Assembly: GCF_000828655.1 (NCBI RefSeq)
Contig: NZ_AP014509.1
Span: forward strand, 372,001-436,000
Length of the DNA stretch: 64,000 nucleotides
Direction: 5' to 3'
Origin: Thermotoga caldifontis AZM44c09
GTDB lineage: Bacteria > Thermotogota > Thermotogae > Thermotogales > DSM-5069
The notes below the pieces were generated by a model. That model had not been told where the DNA came from. It did not search any database and was given only the letters and a program-made list of their open reading frames with translations. Of the stretch, positions 40,319 through 49,686 are shown piece after piece; position 1 is the first letter of the stretch; each line of letters begins with the position of its first letter. Both the position numbers and the translations under genes were made by a program.

Positions 40319-41308
40319 ATGAAGAGGTTCAAAGTTTTCGTGACTCGCCAGATCCTTCCAGAGGGTTTGAACATGCTCAAAGAAAAGTTCGACGTCGAGG
40401 TCAGCGACTACGACGGGGTCATTCCGAGGGACGTGCTGTTGAAGAAGGTTAGAGGTGTCGATGCGTTGCTCTGTTTGCTCACCGACAACATAGACGCAGA
40501 GGTCATGGACGCAGCCGGGCCGAATCTGAAGATCATAGCGAATTACGCCGTCGGTTACAACAACATCGATGTTGAAGCGGCGACCAAGAGAGGCATCATG
40601 GTGACGAACACACCGGGAGTTTTGACCGAAACCACGGCGGATTTCGCCTGGGCACTCTTGATGGCCATAGCGCGCAGGGTCGTCGAGGCGGACAAGTTCG
40701 TGAGGGCTGGAAAGTTCCGCGGCTGGGAACCCATGCTCCTTCTCGGTAACGATGTCTACGGTGCGACGCTCGGTGTCGTTGGTTTCGGGCGTATAGGTCA
40801 GGCCGTGGCGCGCAGGGCACTCGGCTTCAACATGAGGGTGCTCTACTACGACAGCAAGAGGGTGCCGGAAGAGATCGAGAAAGAATTGAAAGCAACCTTC
40901 GTCGATCTTCCAACGCTCCTGAAAGAATCAGATTTCGTCACACTCCACGTTCCACTCACCAAGGAAACCTATCATTTGATAGGCGAAAAAGAACTCAAGA
41001 TGATGAAAAAGGAAGCCTATCTCATCAACACCGCGAGAGGACCCGTCGTGGACGAAAAGGCGCTCGTGAAGGCTCTGAAGGAAGGCTGGATCAAAGGAGC
41101 TGCCTTGGACGTCTTCGAGAACGAACCTGAAATCGAGCCCGAACTGCTCACCTTGGACAACGTTGTGCTCGCACCACACATCGCGTCTGGTTCTTACGCG
41201 ACCAGATCGAAGATGTCGATCATGGTTGCCGAAAACATCATCAAAGCCTTGAACGGAGAAGTACCACCCAACCTGGTCAATCCGGAAGTGCTTCAGAAGA
41301 GAAAGTGA
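40319..41308 (+). CDS. Glyoxylate/hydroxypyruvate reductase-like 2-hydroxyacid dehydrogenase
   Basis: A 329-residue NAD(P)-dependent dehydrogenase of the GyaR type: [66 protein letters not shown] and LAPHIASGS. The TARGP Arg, ENEP Glu and APHI His are the catalytic set. It could reduce glyoxylate or hydroxypyruvate made by the aldolases in this operon. It is the last gene before a terminator. Confidence 0.93.
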   Translation: MKRFKVFVTRQILPEGLNMLKEKFDVEVSDYDGVIPRDVLLKKVRGVDALLCLLTDNIDAEVMDAAGPNLKIIANYAVGYNNIDVEAATKRGIMVTNTPGVLTETTADFAWALLMAIARRVVEADKFVRAGKFRGWEPMLLLGNDVYGATLGVVGFGRIGQAVARRALGFNMRVLYYDSKRVPEEIEKELKATFVDLPTLLKESDFVTLHVPLTKETYHLIGEKELKMMKKEAYLINTARGPVVDEKALVKALKEGWIKGAALDVFENEPEIEPELLTLDNVVLAPHIASGSYATRSKMSIMVAENIIKALNGEVPPNLVNPEVLQKRK

Positions 41309-41331
41309 GGGCTTTCGCCCTCACTTTTTTT
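41303..41331 (+). terminator. Rho-independent terminator of the transporter-aldolase operon
   Basis: AAGTGAGGGC and GCCCTCACTT pair at 41303-41312 and 41317-41326 around TTTC and are followed by TTTTTT. It may also work on the minus strand for the convergent antiporter gene, whose tail is weaker. Confidence 0.9.
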
Positions 41332-42883
41332 ACGAAGTGAGCTTTTTCATGGAGTTCACATGGAGCATTCTTGCCAGAACTATGAGGACAGCTATTCCGA
41401 TGGGCAGCAGAACGAACGGGCTGATCTTGAAGATACCATACAGCAGATACATCACCAGCGCCACCACCGCGCAGACTATGGCGTATGGAAGCTGTGTGTT
41501 CACGTGGTCCATGTGGTCACAACCTGCGAAGATCGAAGACAGAACAGTCGTGTCGGAGATCGGAGAGCAGTGGTCACCGAAGATGGCACCTGCGAACACC
41601 GCTCCCGCCATCACCGTCGTTGATAGCCAGGGATCTTTTGTGATGTTGTACGCCACAGGTATCGCGATGGGTGTGAGGATCGCCATCGTGCCCCAGGAAG
41701 TTCCCGTCGAGAAAGAGATTAACATGCCTATCGAGAAGACGATCGCGGGCACCAGAGCGAACGAAACGTTCTCACCAACCAGAGAGACGACGTAGTCTGC
41801 AAGCTTCATATCCTTCGTCACAGTCCCGATCGACCATGCCATCACCAGTATTGCACACGCCAGGAGCATGAGTTTGAAGCCTTCGAGAAGCGTTCTCATC
41901 GCTTCCGCAACGTTCATCAACCTGAATCCGAGTGCTATCACGATTCCGACCAGAGACATCGCGAAAGCGCCCCAGAGCAACGCAGTCGCCGCATCGGCAT
42001 TCCCAAGTTTTTCGATGAGCGTTTCACCGCCCGCCGATGCGCCCGTGTAGTAGAAACCGAATATGGTAACCCCCACGAGCGCCACTATGGGAAGAACGAA
42101 GGTCATTATCATGGGTTTCTTCTCGATGGGTTTTCCGAGCTCGAAGTCTATGTTCAACATGGGCATGGCACCGTCTCTGGAAGTTTTCCCCTCTCTTTCT
42201 GCCCTGATTTCCGCCTTCAGCATGGGACCGAAGTCCCAGCCGCTCAGAGCGATTATCCCGACGAAGAGGACGGTGAAGATGCAGTAGAAGTTGAACGGAA
42301 TGCTCGCTATGAAAGCGGCCATGGGAGCGACGGTCGTTATTCCCGCCGCTGTCAGACCGTTCTGGATCATCGCGAGCTGGTACGCTATCCAGTCGGAGAT
42401 GAAGAACGTGGCGACCGGCGCGGATGTGGAGTCGAGGATGTAAGAAAGCTTCTCCTTGGAGATCTTGCGCTGTTCGAAGATGTCCCTCATCACGTTTCCA
42501 ACGATCGCCGAGTTGATGTAGTCGTTGAAGAACACGATCACACCCAGGAGCCACGCCCACACGTTGGCCGACCTTCTGGACTTTATCTTCACGCGCGCCC
42601 AGTCCGCCAGCGCCTTGCTACCACCCAGTCGCCAGATGAAGGCGATACCCGAACCCATGAGCAGGTTGAACAACAGAAGCTTCGCGTTCCATTCGTCCGC
42701 CATGGAGCCGATGATCTTCTCGAGTGAGTAAACCACGCCTGCGATGGGGTTGAAATTGTTCAAAAGTAATCCACCAGTGAAGATACCGAGAAACAGAGAG
42801 AGTACGACGTTCTTTGTTATGAAGCACAGGACGATGGCCACGAGCGGAGGAAGGATGGACCACGCAGTACCTTCCACGTTCAT
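41330..42883 (-). CDS. NhaC-family Na+/H+ antiporter
   Basis: A 517-residue membrane protein with about 11-12 hydrophobic segments. FNDYINSAIVGNVMRDIFEQ, SDWIAYQ, FSTGTSWGTMAILTPIAIPV and AIFGDHCSPISDTTVLSS are marks of the NhaC superfamily, which includes Na+/H+ and malate/lactate exchangers. ATG 42883 sits one base from a G6 run; GTG two codons later has better spacing. A minus-strand TATAAT is at 42918-42913. Its place next to the carboxylate operon makes a malate/Na+-lactate-type exchange worth considering. Confidence 0.92.
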   Translation of the reverse strand: MNVEGTAWSILPPLVAIVLCFITKNVVLSLFLGIFTGGLLLNNFNPIAGVVYSLEKIIGSMADEWNAKLLLFNLLMGSGIAFIWRLGGSKALADWARVKIKSRRSANVWAWLLGVIVFFNDYINSAIVGNVMRDIFEQRKISKEKLSYILDSTSAPVATFFISDWIAYQLAMIQNGLTAAGITTVAPMAAFIASIPFNFYCIFTVLFVGIIALSGWDFGPMLKAEIRAEREGKTSRDGAMPMLNIDFELGKPIEKKPMIMTFVLPIVALVGVTIFGFYYTGASAGGETLIEKLGNADAATALLWGAFAMSLVGIVIALGFRLMNVAEAMRTLLEGFKLMLLACAILVMAWSIGTVTKDMKLADYVVSLVGENVSFALVPAIVFSIGMLISFSTGTSWGTMAILTPIAIPVAYNITKDPWLSTTVMAGAVFAGAIFGDHCSPISDTTVLSSIFAGCDHMDHVNTQLPYAIVCAVVALVMYLLYGIFKISPFVLLPIGIAVLIVLARMLHVNSMKKLTS

Positions 42884-42918
42884 ACCCCCCAACAAAGTTT
42901 GTGGTTGCTATTATTATA

Positions 42919-43119
42919 GCGTTGTGCTTCCGGACTCGTGAGTTGCAATATTCGAAAAGGAAAAGAACAATTTTTTGACCCTCCCGACCAGAGGGTATGA
43001 AATTTCTGCGTGGTACGCACAGTTGCTTCAAAAGCAAGTGCGTTCCTGCTTCGCGCACGAGACATCGCTGTGATGACTTTCTGTACTTGTGGACTGAGCT
43101 TGAAGGAAAATGAAAACGT
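42919..43119. other. Intergenic stretch without a recognised gene
   Basis: About 200 bases between the antiporter and the opp operon. It holds the weak inverted repeat CCCTC..GAGGG at about 42980-42995. No start codon with a good ribosome site and no clear RNA were seen. Confidence 0.5.
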
Positions 43120-44094
43120 TCAGCTCTTTCCGTACAGATGGCACGCCACGGTGTGACCGGGCGCCACTTCCATCAACACCGGTTCCACTTCGCTGCAGAC
43201 AGGCATCGCGTAGGGACATCTGGTGACGAACCTGCATCCCTGTGGGGGATTCAGCGGACTCGGCACGTCTCCCTTGAGGATTATCTTCTTTCGTTTGAGC
43301 TTCGGATCAGGAACAGGAACGGCAGAGATGAGGGCTTTCGTGTAAGGATGGAGGGGATTCAGATAGAGTTCTTCACTGTCGGCAACTTCCACGAGCTTTC
43401 CAAGGTACATCACACCGATCCTGTGCGAGATGTATTTGACGACGTTCAAAGCGTGAGAGATGAAGAGGTAAGCCACGCCGAGTTTGGCCTGGAGGTTCTC
43501 CAGGAGTTTGAGTATCTGACTCTGTATGGAAACGTCCAGCGCAGAAACGGCTTCATCACAAACGATCAAATCGGGCTGCGTTGCGAGCGCTCGGGCGATG
43601 CAGATCCTCTGCCTCTGACCGCCGGAAAACTCGTGTGGATATCTGTTCATGTGTTCCGCGGAGAGTCCCACCATCTCGAGGAGTTCTTTCAATCTCAGTT
43701 CCACTTCTTTTCCCTTCGCGAGTTTGTGGTAAGCGATGGCTTCACCCACGATCTCTTTCACAGGAAGCCTGGGATTGAGAGAACTGAACGGGTCCTGAAA
43801 GACTATCTGCATCTTCGGTCGGAGCGATCTGAGCTGTTTCTGAGTCAGTTTCGTTATGTCCACACCATTGAACAGGATCTCACCGCTCGTCGGTGTTTCG
43901 AGCATGAGGACACATCTTCCGGTGGTCGTTTTTCCACAACCGCTCTCGCCGACCAGACCGAAGGTTTCTCCGCGCTTTATGTGAAAGCTTACCCCATCGA
44001 CTGCCTTCACCACGGCAACCGTTCTTTGAAGTATGCCTGCTCTGACTGGAAAGTGCTTCACCAAGTTCCTCACTTCCAGCAGTACTTCGTTCAT
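43120..44094 (-). CDS. oppF: Oligopeptide ABC transporter ATPase OppF
   Basis: A 324-residue ATPase. Walker [16 protein letters not shown], signature [16 protein letters not shown], Walker [15 protein letters not shown] and the C-terminal oligopeptide-type extension [17 protein letters not shown]-like region and [16 protein letters not shown], where cysteines may bind an Fe-S cluster. It pairs with OppD, overlapping it by 4 bases. ATG 44094 is preferred over the longer frame to 44226. It is the last gene of the opp operon. Confidence 0.96.
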   Translation of the reverse strand: MNEVLLEVRNLVKHFPVRAGILQRTVAVVKAVDGVSFHIKRGETFGLVGESGCGKTTTGRCVLMLETPTSGEILFNGVDITKLTQKQLRSLRPKMQIVFQDPFSSLNPRLPVKEIVGEAIAYHKLAKGKEVELRLKELLEMVGLSAEHMNRYPHEFSGGQRQRICIARALATQPDLIVCDEAVSALDVSIQSQILKLLENLQAKLGVAYLFISHALNVVKYISHRIGVMYLGKLVEVADSEELYLNPLHPYTKALISAVPVPDPKLKRKKIILKGDVPSPLNPPQGCRFVTRCPYAMPVCSEVEPVLMEVAPGHTVACHLYGKS

Positions 44095-45080
44095 GCTTTC
44101 ACTTCCTCCGGTTCGGACCCTCTCAGAAAGCACCTGACTCTCCTGTGTTCGTTCACATTTATCAACGCTGGAACCTTCTCTCTGCACAGGTCGAACGCGT
44201 AAGCGCAGCGTGGATGGAACCTGCAACCGGCCGGTAGGTCCATGGAGTTGGGAACGTTCCCTTCTATGGTGTAGAGTGGCTTTTTGCCGGGTTCGAGTTT
44301 GGGTATGGACCTCAAGAGTCCTTCGGTGTACGGATGGAGCGGTGATTCAAACAGATCGACGCAGGGAGCTTCTTCCACTATCTGGCCCGCGTACATCACG
44401 ATGACCCTATCGCACATCTCGGCGATGACACCAAGATCGTGCGTTATCAACAACACGCTCATGCCGAAAGTTTTCTTCAGCTGAGCGATGAGATCGAGTA
44501 TCTGAGCTTGAACCGTCACATCCAGCGCCGTGGTCGGTTCATCCGCGATCAAAAGTCTTGGATTGCACGCAAGCGCCATGGCTATCATGGCGCGCTGTCT
44601 CATACCGCCGGACATTTGGTGTGGATAATCGTTGTAGCGTTTCTCGGGATTGGGAATGCCCACGAGCCTGAGCAGCTCGATCGCTTTCTTTTTAGCCTCC
44701 TCTGAGCTCACGTTCTGGTGTGCTGTGATGGCTTCCGCGATCTGTTTTCCCACGGTGATGACGGGATTGAGCGATGTCATGGGTTCTTGAAAGATCATCG
44801 AGATCGCGTTCCCCCTGATCCTTCTCATTTCAGCCTCGGGAAGCTCGAGCAGGTTTTTCCCGTCGAAGAACACTTTGCCAGAAACGATTCTGGCCGGAGG
44901 AACCGGCAGGAGCCTCATTATCGCCAAGGAAGTCACAGACTTCCCACAGCCCGATTCCCCCACCATCCCCAGCACCTCTTCCGTTCCGACGGAAAAACTC
45001 ACCCCATCCACGGCATGAACGATCCCGTCACTGGTGAAGAACTTGACGGTGAGATCTTCCACACGGAGCAGTTCTGCCAT
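44091..45080 (-). CDS. oppD: Oligopeptide ABC transporter ATPase OppD
   Basis: A 329-residue ATPase with Walker [16 protein letters not shown], signature [16 protein letters not shown], Walker [16 protein letters not shown] and the C-terminal [19 protein letters not shown] 45080 has GGTGAT with 4 bases between; upstream ATG and GTG codons overlap that site. It energises peptide uptake together with OppF. Confidence 0.96.
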   Translation of the reverse strand: MAELLRVEDLTVKFFTSDGIVHAVDGVSFSVGTEEVLGMVGESGCGKSVTSLAIMRLLPVPPARIVSGKVFFDGKNLLELPEAEMRRIRGNAISMIFQEPMTSLNPVITVGKQIAEAITAHQNVSSEEAKKKAIELLRLVGIPNPEKRYNDYPHQMSGGMRQRAMIAMALACNPRLLIADEPTTALDVTVQAQILDLIAQLKKTFGMSVLLITHDLGVIAEMCDRVIVMYAGQIVEEAPCVDLFESPLHPYTEGLLRSIPKLEPGKKPLYTIEGNVPNSMDLPAGCRFHPRCAYAFDLCREKVPALINVNEHRRVRCFLRGSEPEEVKA

Positions 45081-45085
45081 AGACA

Positions 45086-46228
45086 TCACCTTTGAGGTAT
45101 TATCCTTCTGGCTCCTATGTACTTTCTATCCAGATCCGCCGAATAGTCCGGATCGCTGGGATCGAAGCTGTTTATCGCAACACCCTTGCTACCCGAGTGT
45201 ATGTACTTCATGTTTCCCATGTAGATACCGACGTGCGACGGCCCAGCCTTGTAGGTTTGGAAGAACACAAGATCGCCTGGTTTCAGTTCCTTCCTATCCT
45301 GCACGGGTTCACCCTGCTGGAACTGCATGTCCGCATCGCGTCTCAGGAAATAACCCGCCATTTTGAAGCAAAACTGTGTGAAGCCAGAGCAATCGAACCC
45401 GTAAGACGTGGTGCCCGCCCAGAGGTAGGGCAAGCCAAGATGTTGCTTCGCCAGTTCGATGATGTACTGGGCATCCTTCTTCGTGGCGAACACCTTGTCA
45501 CGGCTTTCGAACAGTTCCGCATCCTTCGAAGCCACGAAGAATTCTCTACCATCGGGCAACTTCAAGATCAACCATTCGTCCTCCGCTTTGATGCACGGTA
45601 GAGTCGTTCCCTGCACGAGGTTCTCCCGCGTTCTTGCCTGTGGTTCCGGCGCCGTGTAAAGCTGTGCGAACCTGGCAACGATAAGTGCGAAAGGACCCGA
45701 AAGGTAATTTTTGAGTTCCTCATCGTTCATCGTCACGATCTTCGACCCATCGATCCATCCCAAGTACGAATCTTCCATCTGCACAAGGTACCAGTCTCCA
45801 TCCTTCTTCAGAAGTTTCAGTATCTCTCCCATCCGCGCCTGTGTCACGGCGTTCTTCTGAAGGGTTCTTCCTGGTGCGTCCATCAGGTTCGCAACGACCA
45901 CGTTCACCACCGCGTGTTTCTTCTCTCCAACAGACTCGTCCGGAAGGAGCTTTATTTTGTCCTCGAACGTGACGTTGAGCTCTTTCAGTCTTTCGACCAG
46001 AAGGGTTTTCAACTCTGCGTTCGAGACTTCTCCGAACAGGCTCAGCCTTCCACCTTCTGCCGCAACTTTGACATCGAACACCGTCTCCCTCGGCTCGACG
46101 TTGAATTCTCTTTTAAACAACTCGATCTGTTGCTTCACCGTCTCCAGCCCTTCCACGCTAACACCACTCCCAAAGAGCGATATGACGATCAGGATAGAGC
46201 AGATCAAAATCATCCTCTTCACCTTCAT
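45086..46228 (-). CDS. Secreted NlpC/P60 endopeptidase with SH3-like domain
   Basis: A 380-residue cell-wall peptidase with a signal peptide ([20 protein letters not shown]). A BON-like segment lies at about 45-95, an SH3b-type domain at about 105-165, and the NlpC/P60 domain at the C-terminus with Cys280 (GFDCSGF), His332 ([10 protein letters not shown]) and His344 (YIHSGSKG). Relatives such as YkfC cut gamma-D-Glu-diamino acid bonds in murein peptides. It sits inside the opp operon between oppC and oppD, so it likely trims wall peptides before or during import. Confidence 0.93.
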   Translation of the reverse strand: MKVKRMILICSILIVISLFGSGVSVEGLETVKQQIELFKREFNVEPRETVFDVKVAAEGGRLSLFGEVSNAELKTLLVERLKELNVTFEDKIKLLPDESVGEKKHAVVNVVVANLMDAPGRTLQKNAVTQARMGEILKLLKKDGDWYLVQMEDSYLGWIDGSKIVTMNDEELKNYLSGPFALIVARFAQLYTAPEPQARTRENLVQGTTLPCIKAEDEWLILKLPDGREFFVASKDAELFESRDKVFATKKDAQYIIELAKQHLGLPYLWAGTTSYGFDCSGFTQFCFKMAGYFLRRDADMQFQQGEPVQDRKELKPGDLVFFQTYKAGPSHVGIYMGNMKYIHSGSKGVAINSFDPSDPDYSADLDRKYIGARRIIPQR

Positions 46229-46237
46229 CGCTTCCCT

Positions 46238-47119
46238 TCATTGTTTCAGTCTCGGATCGAAGGCATCCCTGAGTCCGTCTCCGAGAAGGTTGAAGGCAAA
46301 AGTGGCCAGCATGAGCACCACACCGGGCCAGACCGCGTACCAGGGTTGGATTCGCAAATACGCGCTCGCAGACCTTATCATGTTGCCCCAGCTCGGTGTT
46401 GGTGGAAGGATGCCCAGTCCGAGGAACGAAAGACCGGCCTCCGCAAGGATCGCACCGGGTATGCCGAGCGACACCGAGACGATGATCGGACCCATGCAGT
46501 TCGGAAGAATGTGCTTAACGATGATGCGAAAGTCTGAAAGTCCCTGCGCTCTCGCGGCTTCGACGAATTCGGTTTCCTTCAGATATATGACCTGGCTCCT
46601 GACCAGTCGTGCCTTGCCCGCCCATCCGATCACCGAGAGCGCTATGAACATGTTCGTCAAACCCGGACCGAGTGCGAACATCATGCCTATGTAAAAGAGG
46701 AGCTCCGGAAACGCGAAGAGCATGTCCGCAACTCTCATCGTCACCATGTCGATAACCCCGCCGTAGTACCCTGCCAGAGAGCCGACGATGATCCCTATGG
46801 CCGTGGTGATGAGCTGGGTCATGACACCAACAGTCAACGAAATCCTCGCACCGTAGATCAACCTTGAAAGGATGTCCCTGCCGTACTCGTCGGAGCCGAG
46901 CAGGTACACACCGTTCTTGCAGATCCGCGAAGGTGAGCCCATGGGTTTCAAACGGTTTTGAAGATCGATCTTGTTCGGATCTGCGGGGGCAAGCAAAGGT
47001 GCGAATATGGCAACGAACGTGACGAAGATGACGAAGATCAGTCCGAACATCGCAGCCTTGTTCTTTCTCAACCTTCTGAAGGCGTCTGAGTACAATGAAG
47101 CGGCCTTCCTCTCAGCCAC
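46238..47119 (-). CDS. oppC: Oligopeptide ABC transporter permease OppC
   Basis: A 293-residue permease with the N-terminal cytoplasmic RRLRKNKAAMFGLIFV, LLGSDEYGRDILSRLIYGAR and the EAA loop FVEAARAQGLSDFRIIVKHI. The C-terminus GDGLRDAFDPRLK is diagnostic. GTG 47119 follows GTAGGAGGTAATC. It pairs with OppB. Confidence 0.96.
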   Translation of the reverse strand: MAERKAASLYSDAFRRLRKNKAAMFGLIFVIFVTFVAIFAPLLAPADPNKIDLQNRLKPMGSPSRICKNGVYLLGSDEYGRDILSRLIYGARISLTVGVMTQLITTAIGIIVGSLAGYYGGVIDMVTMRVADMLFAFPELLFYIGMMFALGPGLTNMFIALSVIGWAGKARLVRSQVIYLKETEFVEAARAQGLSDFRIIVKHILPNCMGPIIVSVSLGIPGAILAEAGLSFLGLGILPPTPSWGNMIRSASAYLRIQPWYAVWPGVVLMLATFAFNLLGDGLRDAFDPRLKQ

Positions 47120-47132
47120 GAAAGATTACCTC

Positions 47133-48053
47133 CTACTTCAACCTGACCCTCGGGTTCAAAAAGGCGTAGGATATGTCCACGATCAAGTTTCCCAGAATGT
47201 AAACGATCGCCGTGAAAACCACCGTTCCCTGCACGAGTGGGAAATCGCGTTGAGACAGCGCCCAGACAGACAACCTTCCGAGTCCCGGTATTGCGAAAAC
47301 AGTTTCGGTCAGGATCGAACCTGTCAGGAGCCCGCTCAGCTGCATTCCGAGGATCGTGACGACTGGTATCATCGCGTTCTTGAGTGCGTGTACGAAGATC
47401 ACCCTCCTCTCCGCCAGACCTTTGGCCCGGGCGGTTCTTATGTAATCCTGTCTTATCACGTCCAGCAGGGCGCTTCTGGTGTAACGCGCGATCGAAGCGG
47501 CGAACCTCGTACCCAGAACGATCGCCGGCAAGATCATGTGTTTGAAACTGTAGTAACCAGATATCGGAAACCAGCCGAGCTTCAAACCGAAGATCAGTTG
47601 GGCCACGACTGCAACCCAGAACACCGGTGCGCTTATTCCGGCGAGCGCCAGGATCATCATGAACCGATCCAGGAAAGAGTACTGCTTCACGGCGGAGATG
47701 ATGCCGGTAGTCACCCCGAGCGCTATCGCCACCAGGTACGAACTGAGGGCCAGCTTGAGCGTGGTCGGGAACGTGTCGGCGATCATCTTCGAAACGGGCA
47801 GATTGGTTTTGAACGATCTGCCAAGATCTCCCCTCAGGAGGTTGAACAGGAATCTGAGATACTGCACCACGAGAGGATCGTTCAACCCGAGCTGTTCTCT
47901 GATCTGCTGGATCGTTTCTGGATCCGCATACTTTCCAACCATTTCCAGAACCGGGTCCCCGGGCACAACGTTGAGCAGGATGAAGGTTATCAATGTTACA
48001 CCCACAATGACCGGTATGGAATAGAGCAATCGGCGGACGATGTATTGAACCAC
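47133..48053 (-). CDS. oppB: Oligopeptide ABC transporter permease OppB
   Basis: A 306-residue permease starting MVQYIVRRLLYSIPVIVGVT, with NVVPGDP, the EAA loop YIRTARAKGLAERRVIFVHA and the end SYAFLNPRVRLK, all typical of OppB/DppB. It starts 45 bases after the binding-protein gene, with a hairpin between. Confidence 0.96.
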   Translation of the reverse strand: MVQYIVRRLLYSIPVIVGVTLITFILLNVVPGDPVLEMVGKYADPETIQQIREQLGLNDPLVVQYLRFLFNLLRGDLGRSFKTNLPVSKMIADTFPTTLKLALSSYLVAIALGVTTGIISAVKQYSFLDRFMMILALAGISAPVFWVAVVAQLIFGLKLGWFPISGYYSFKHMILPAIVLGTRFAASIARYTRSALLDVIRQDYIRTARAKGLAERRVIFVHALKNAMIPVVTILGMQLSGLLTGSILTETVFAIPGLGRLSVWALSQRDFPLVQGTVVFTAIVYILGNLIVDISYAFLNPRVRLK

Positions 48054-48072
48054 TATCGTTTTCCCCCTGAAA

Positions 48073-48092
48073 GGGCGGGCGAGGGCCCGCCC
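48073..48092 (-). terminator. Intercistronic hairpin after oppA (attenuator)
   Basis: GGGCGGGC and GCCCGCCC pair at 48073-48080 and 48085-48092. The minus-strand tail is only TTTC, so partial termination or 3' protection of the binding-protein message is more likely than a full stop. Confidence 0.55.
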
Positions 48093-48098
48093 GAAGGT

Positions 48099-49652
48099 TC
48101 ACTCTTTGTAGGCGTAGAGGTATACCGTTATTCCCGTTGGGTGCGCGATTATACCGTGCACGTTCTTCTGAGTTGCGAGCAGGTATTTCAGGTGGAACAG
48201 CGGTATGACTGCCACGTCTTCTCTGATGATTTTGTATTCTATCTCTCTGTACATCTGCGCTCTCTTCTCAGGATCTACTTCAACCCTTGCCTTCTTGATC
48301 ATTTCCTGAACCTCTTTGTTGTTGTAGCCTGAGGACATCTGGTTGTTCTCACCGAAGAACACGCCGATGTAGTTGTCTGGATCTGGAATGTCGGCCCACC
48401 AGTTACCGTAGTTCGCAGGTATTTTGCCCTCGCGCCTTGCCTGCCGGAACGCCGCACTTTCAACGGGTATGATCTCCAGGTCTATACCGACTTCCTTCGC
48501 CATCGCCTGGATTATGATGTTCGGTTGCGACAATGTATCTCCACCCCATTGCCAGGCCGTGACCTTTCCGATGTTTCCAAGCTGTGCAACCAGCTTTTTC
48601 GCTTCCTCGGGGTTGTAATCGTACGCGGGTCCCTGACCGAGCGGGTAGGAACCTGGAATACCGGGTGTGACGAAACTGGTGGCGACCGTCGCCCTGGGAC
48701 CGAAGACTGCCTCTGCGAGTTCTTTCTTGTTGATCGCCATCGCCATGGCCTTTCTCAGGATCGGGTTGGACCATTTCGGATCGCTCATGTTCATGAGGAA
48801 GTAGTAGGTGTTCAGCGCTTCTTTTTCAATGATGTTGTACTTGCCGGAGGCTTTCAACCTCTCGTACTCGAGCACGGGTATCGTCACCAGATCGAGCGTT
48901 CCCGCTTCGAACTCCATCAACGCCGTGGTGGAGTCTGGGACTATTCTGAAGACTATCCCGTCTAAGTACGGAAGGCCCTGCTCGAAATAGTAGGGGTTCC
49001 TTTCGAAAACGATCTCGGTGTTGGGAACGTGTCTCTTCAGCCTGAACGGACCCGTACCAACCGGGTTGAGCCTCCAGTTGTCACCTGCGGCCTTGACGAG
49101 TTTTTCCGAATAGATGGACGCACCGGGCACCGCCAGGTGGTACAGGAACGGCGCGTAGGGTTCTTTCAGGATGATCTGGAATCTGTAGTCGTCGATCTTC
49201 TTGAAGCCTTCCAGGCTCGTCGATTGACCTTTCATGAATGCTTCCGCGCCGAGTATCGGCTCGAACAGCCACTTGCTCGCCCCGCGACCCTTGGGATTGA
49301 GCATCCTCTCGATCGTGAATTTCACATCGTCGCTGGTGAGTTCCGTCTTTCCATCGTGGAACTTGATACCCTTCTTCAGCTCGAACGTGTACACTCTGCC
49401 GTCTTCGGATATCTCCGGCATTTTCGCGAGCAATTCTGGTTCGAGTTCGAGCGTCTCACCCTTGTACCTCACCAAGGTGCTGAACAAAAGCCTCGCCATC
49501 GCGTAGGTCTGCAGCGTGGTGTCTTCCTGCGGGTCGAACGTCATTCTGTCGGTCGTGAAGTAATCGTGCAGCACGCCGCCTCTCTTCGGAGCCTGTGCGA
49601 AGAACGTTGCCACTGCGAAGATCAGCACCGCTACCAGAAGGACCTTTCTCAT
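48099..49652 (-). CDS. oppA: Oligopeptide-binding protein (family 5)
   Basis: A 517-residue family 5 solute-binding protein with a signal peptide (MRKVLLVAVLIFAVATFFAQ). GGVLHDYFTTDRMTFDPQED, the YTFELKKGIKFHDGKTELTS motif, PVGTGPFRLK and MAMAINKKELAEAVFG are family signatures. GGGGGTGTTCGT precedes ATG 49652. Together with the NlpC peptidase and diaminopimelate dehydrogenase genes it may bind murein peptides, though family 5 proteins also bind oligosaccharides in Thermotogales. Confidence 0.95.
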   Translation of the reverse strand: MRKVLLVAVLIFAVATFFAQAPKRGGVLHDYFTTDRMTFDPQEDTTLQTYAMARLLFSTLVRYKGETLELEPELLAKMPEISEDGRVYTFELKKGIKFHDGKTELTSDDVKFTIERMLNPKGRGASKWLFEPILGAEAFMKGQSTSLEGFKKIDDYRFQIILKEPYAPFLYHLAVPGASIYSEKLVKAAGDNWRLNPVGTGPFRLKRHVPNTEIVFERNPYYFEQGLPYLDGIVFRIVPDSTTALMEFEAGTLDLVTIPVLEYERLKASGKYNIIEKEALNTYYFLMNMSDPKWSNPILRKAMAMAINKKELAEAVFGPRATVATSFVTPGIPGSYPLGQGPAYDYNPEEAKKLVAQLGNIGKVTAWQWGGDTLSQPNIIIQAMAKEVGIDLEIIPVESAAFRQARREGKIPANYGNWWADIPDPDNYIGVFFGENNQMSSGYNNKEVQEMIKKARVEVDPEKRAQMYREIEYKIIREDVAVIPLFHLKYLLATQKNVHGIIAHPTGITVYLYAYKE

Positions 49653-49686
49653 ACGAACACCCCCTAAACTGAGTTGTGGGAAAACA

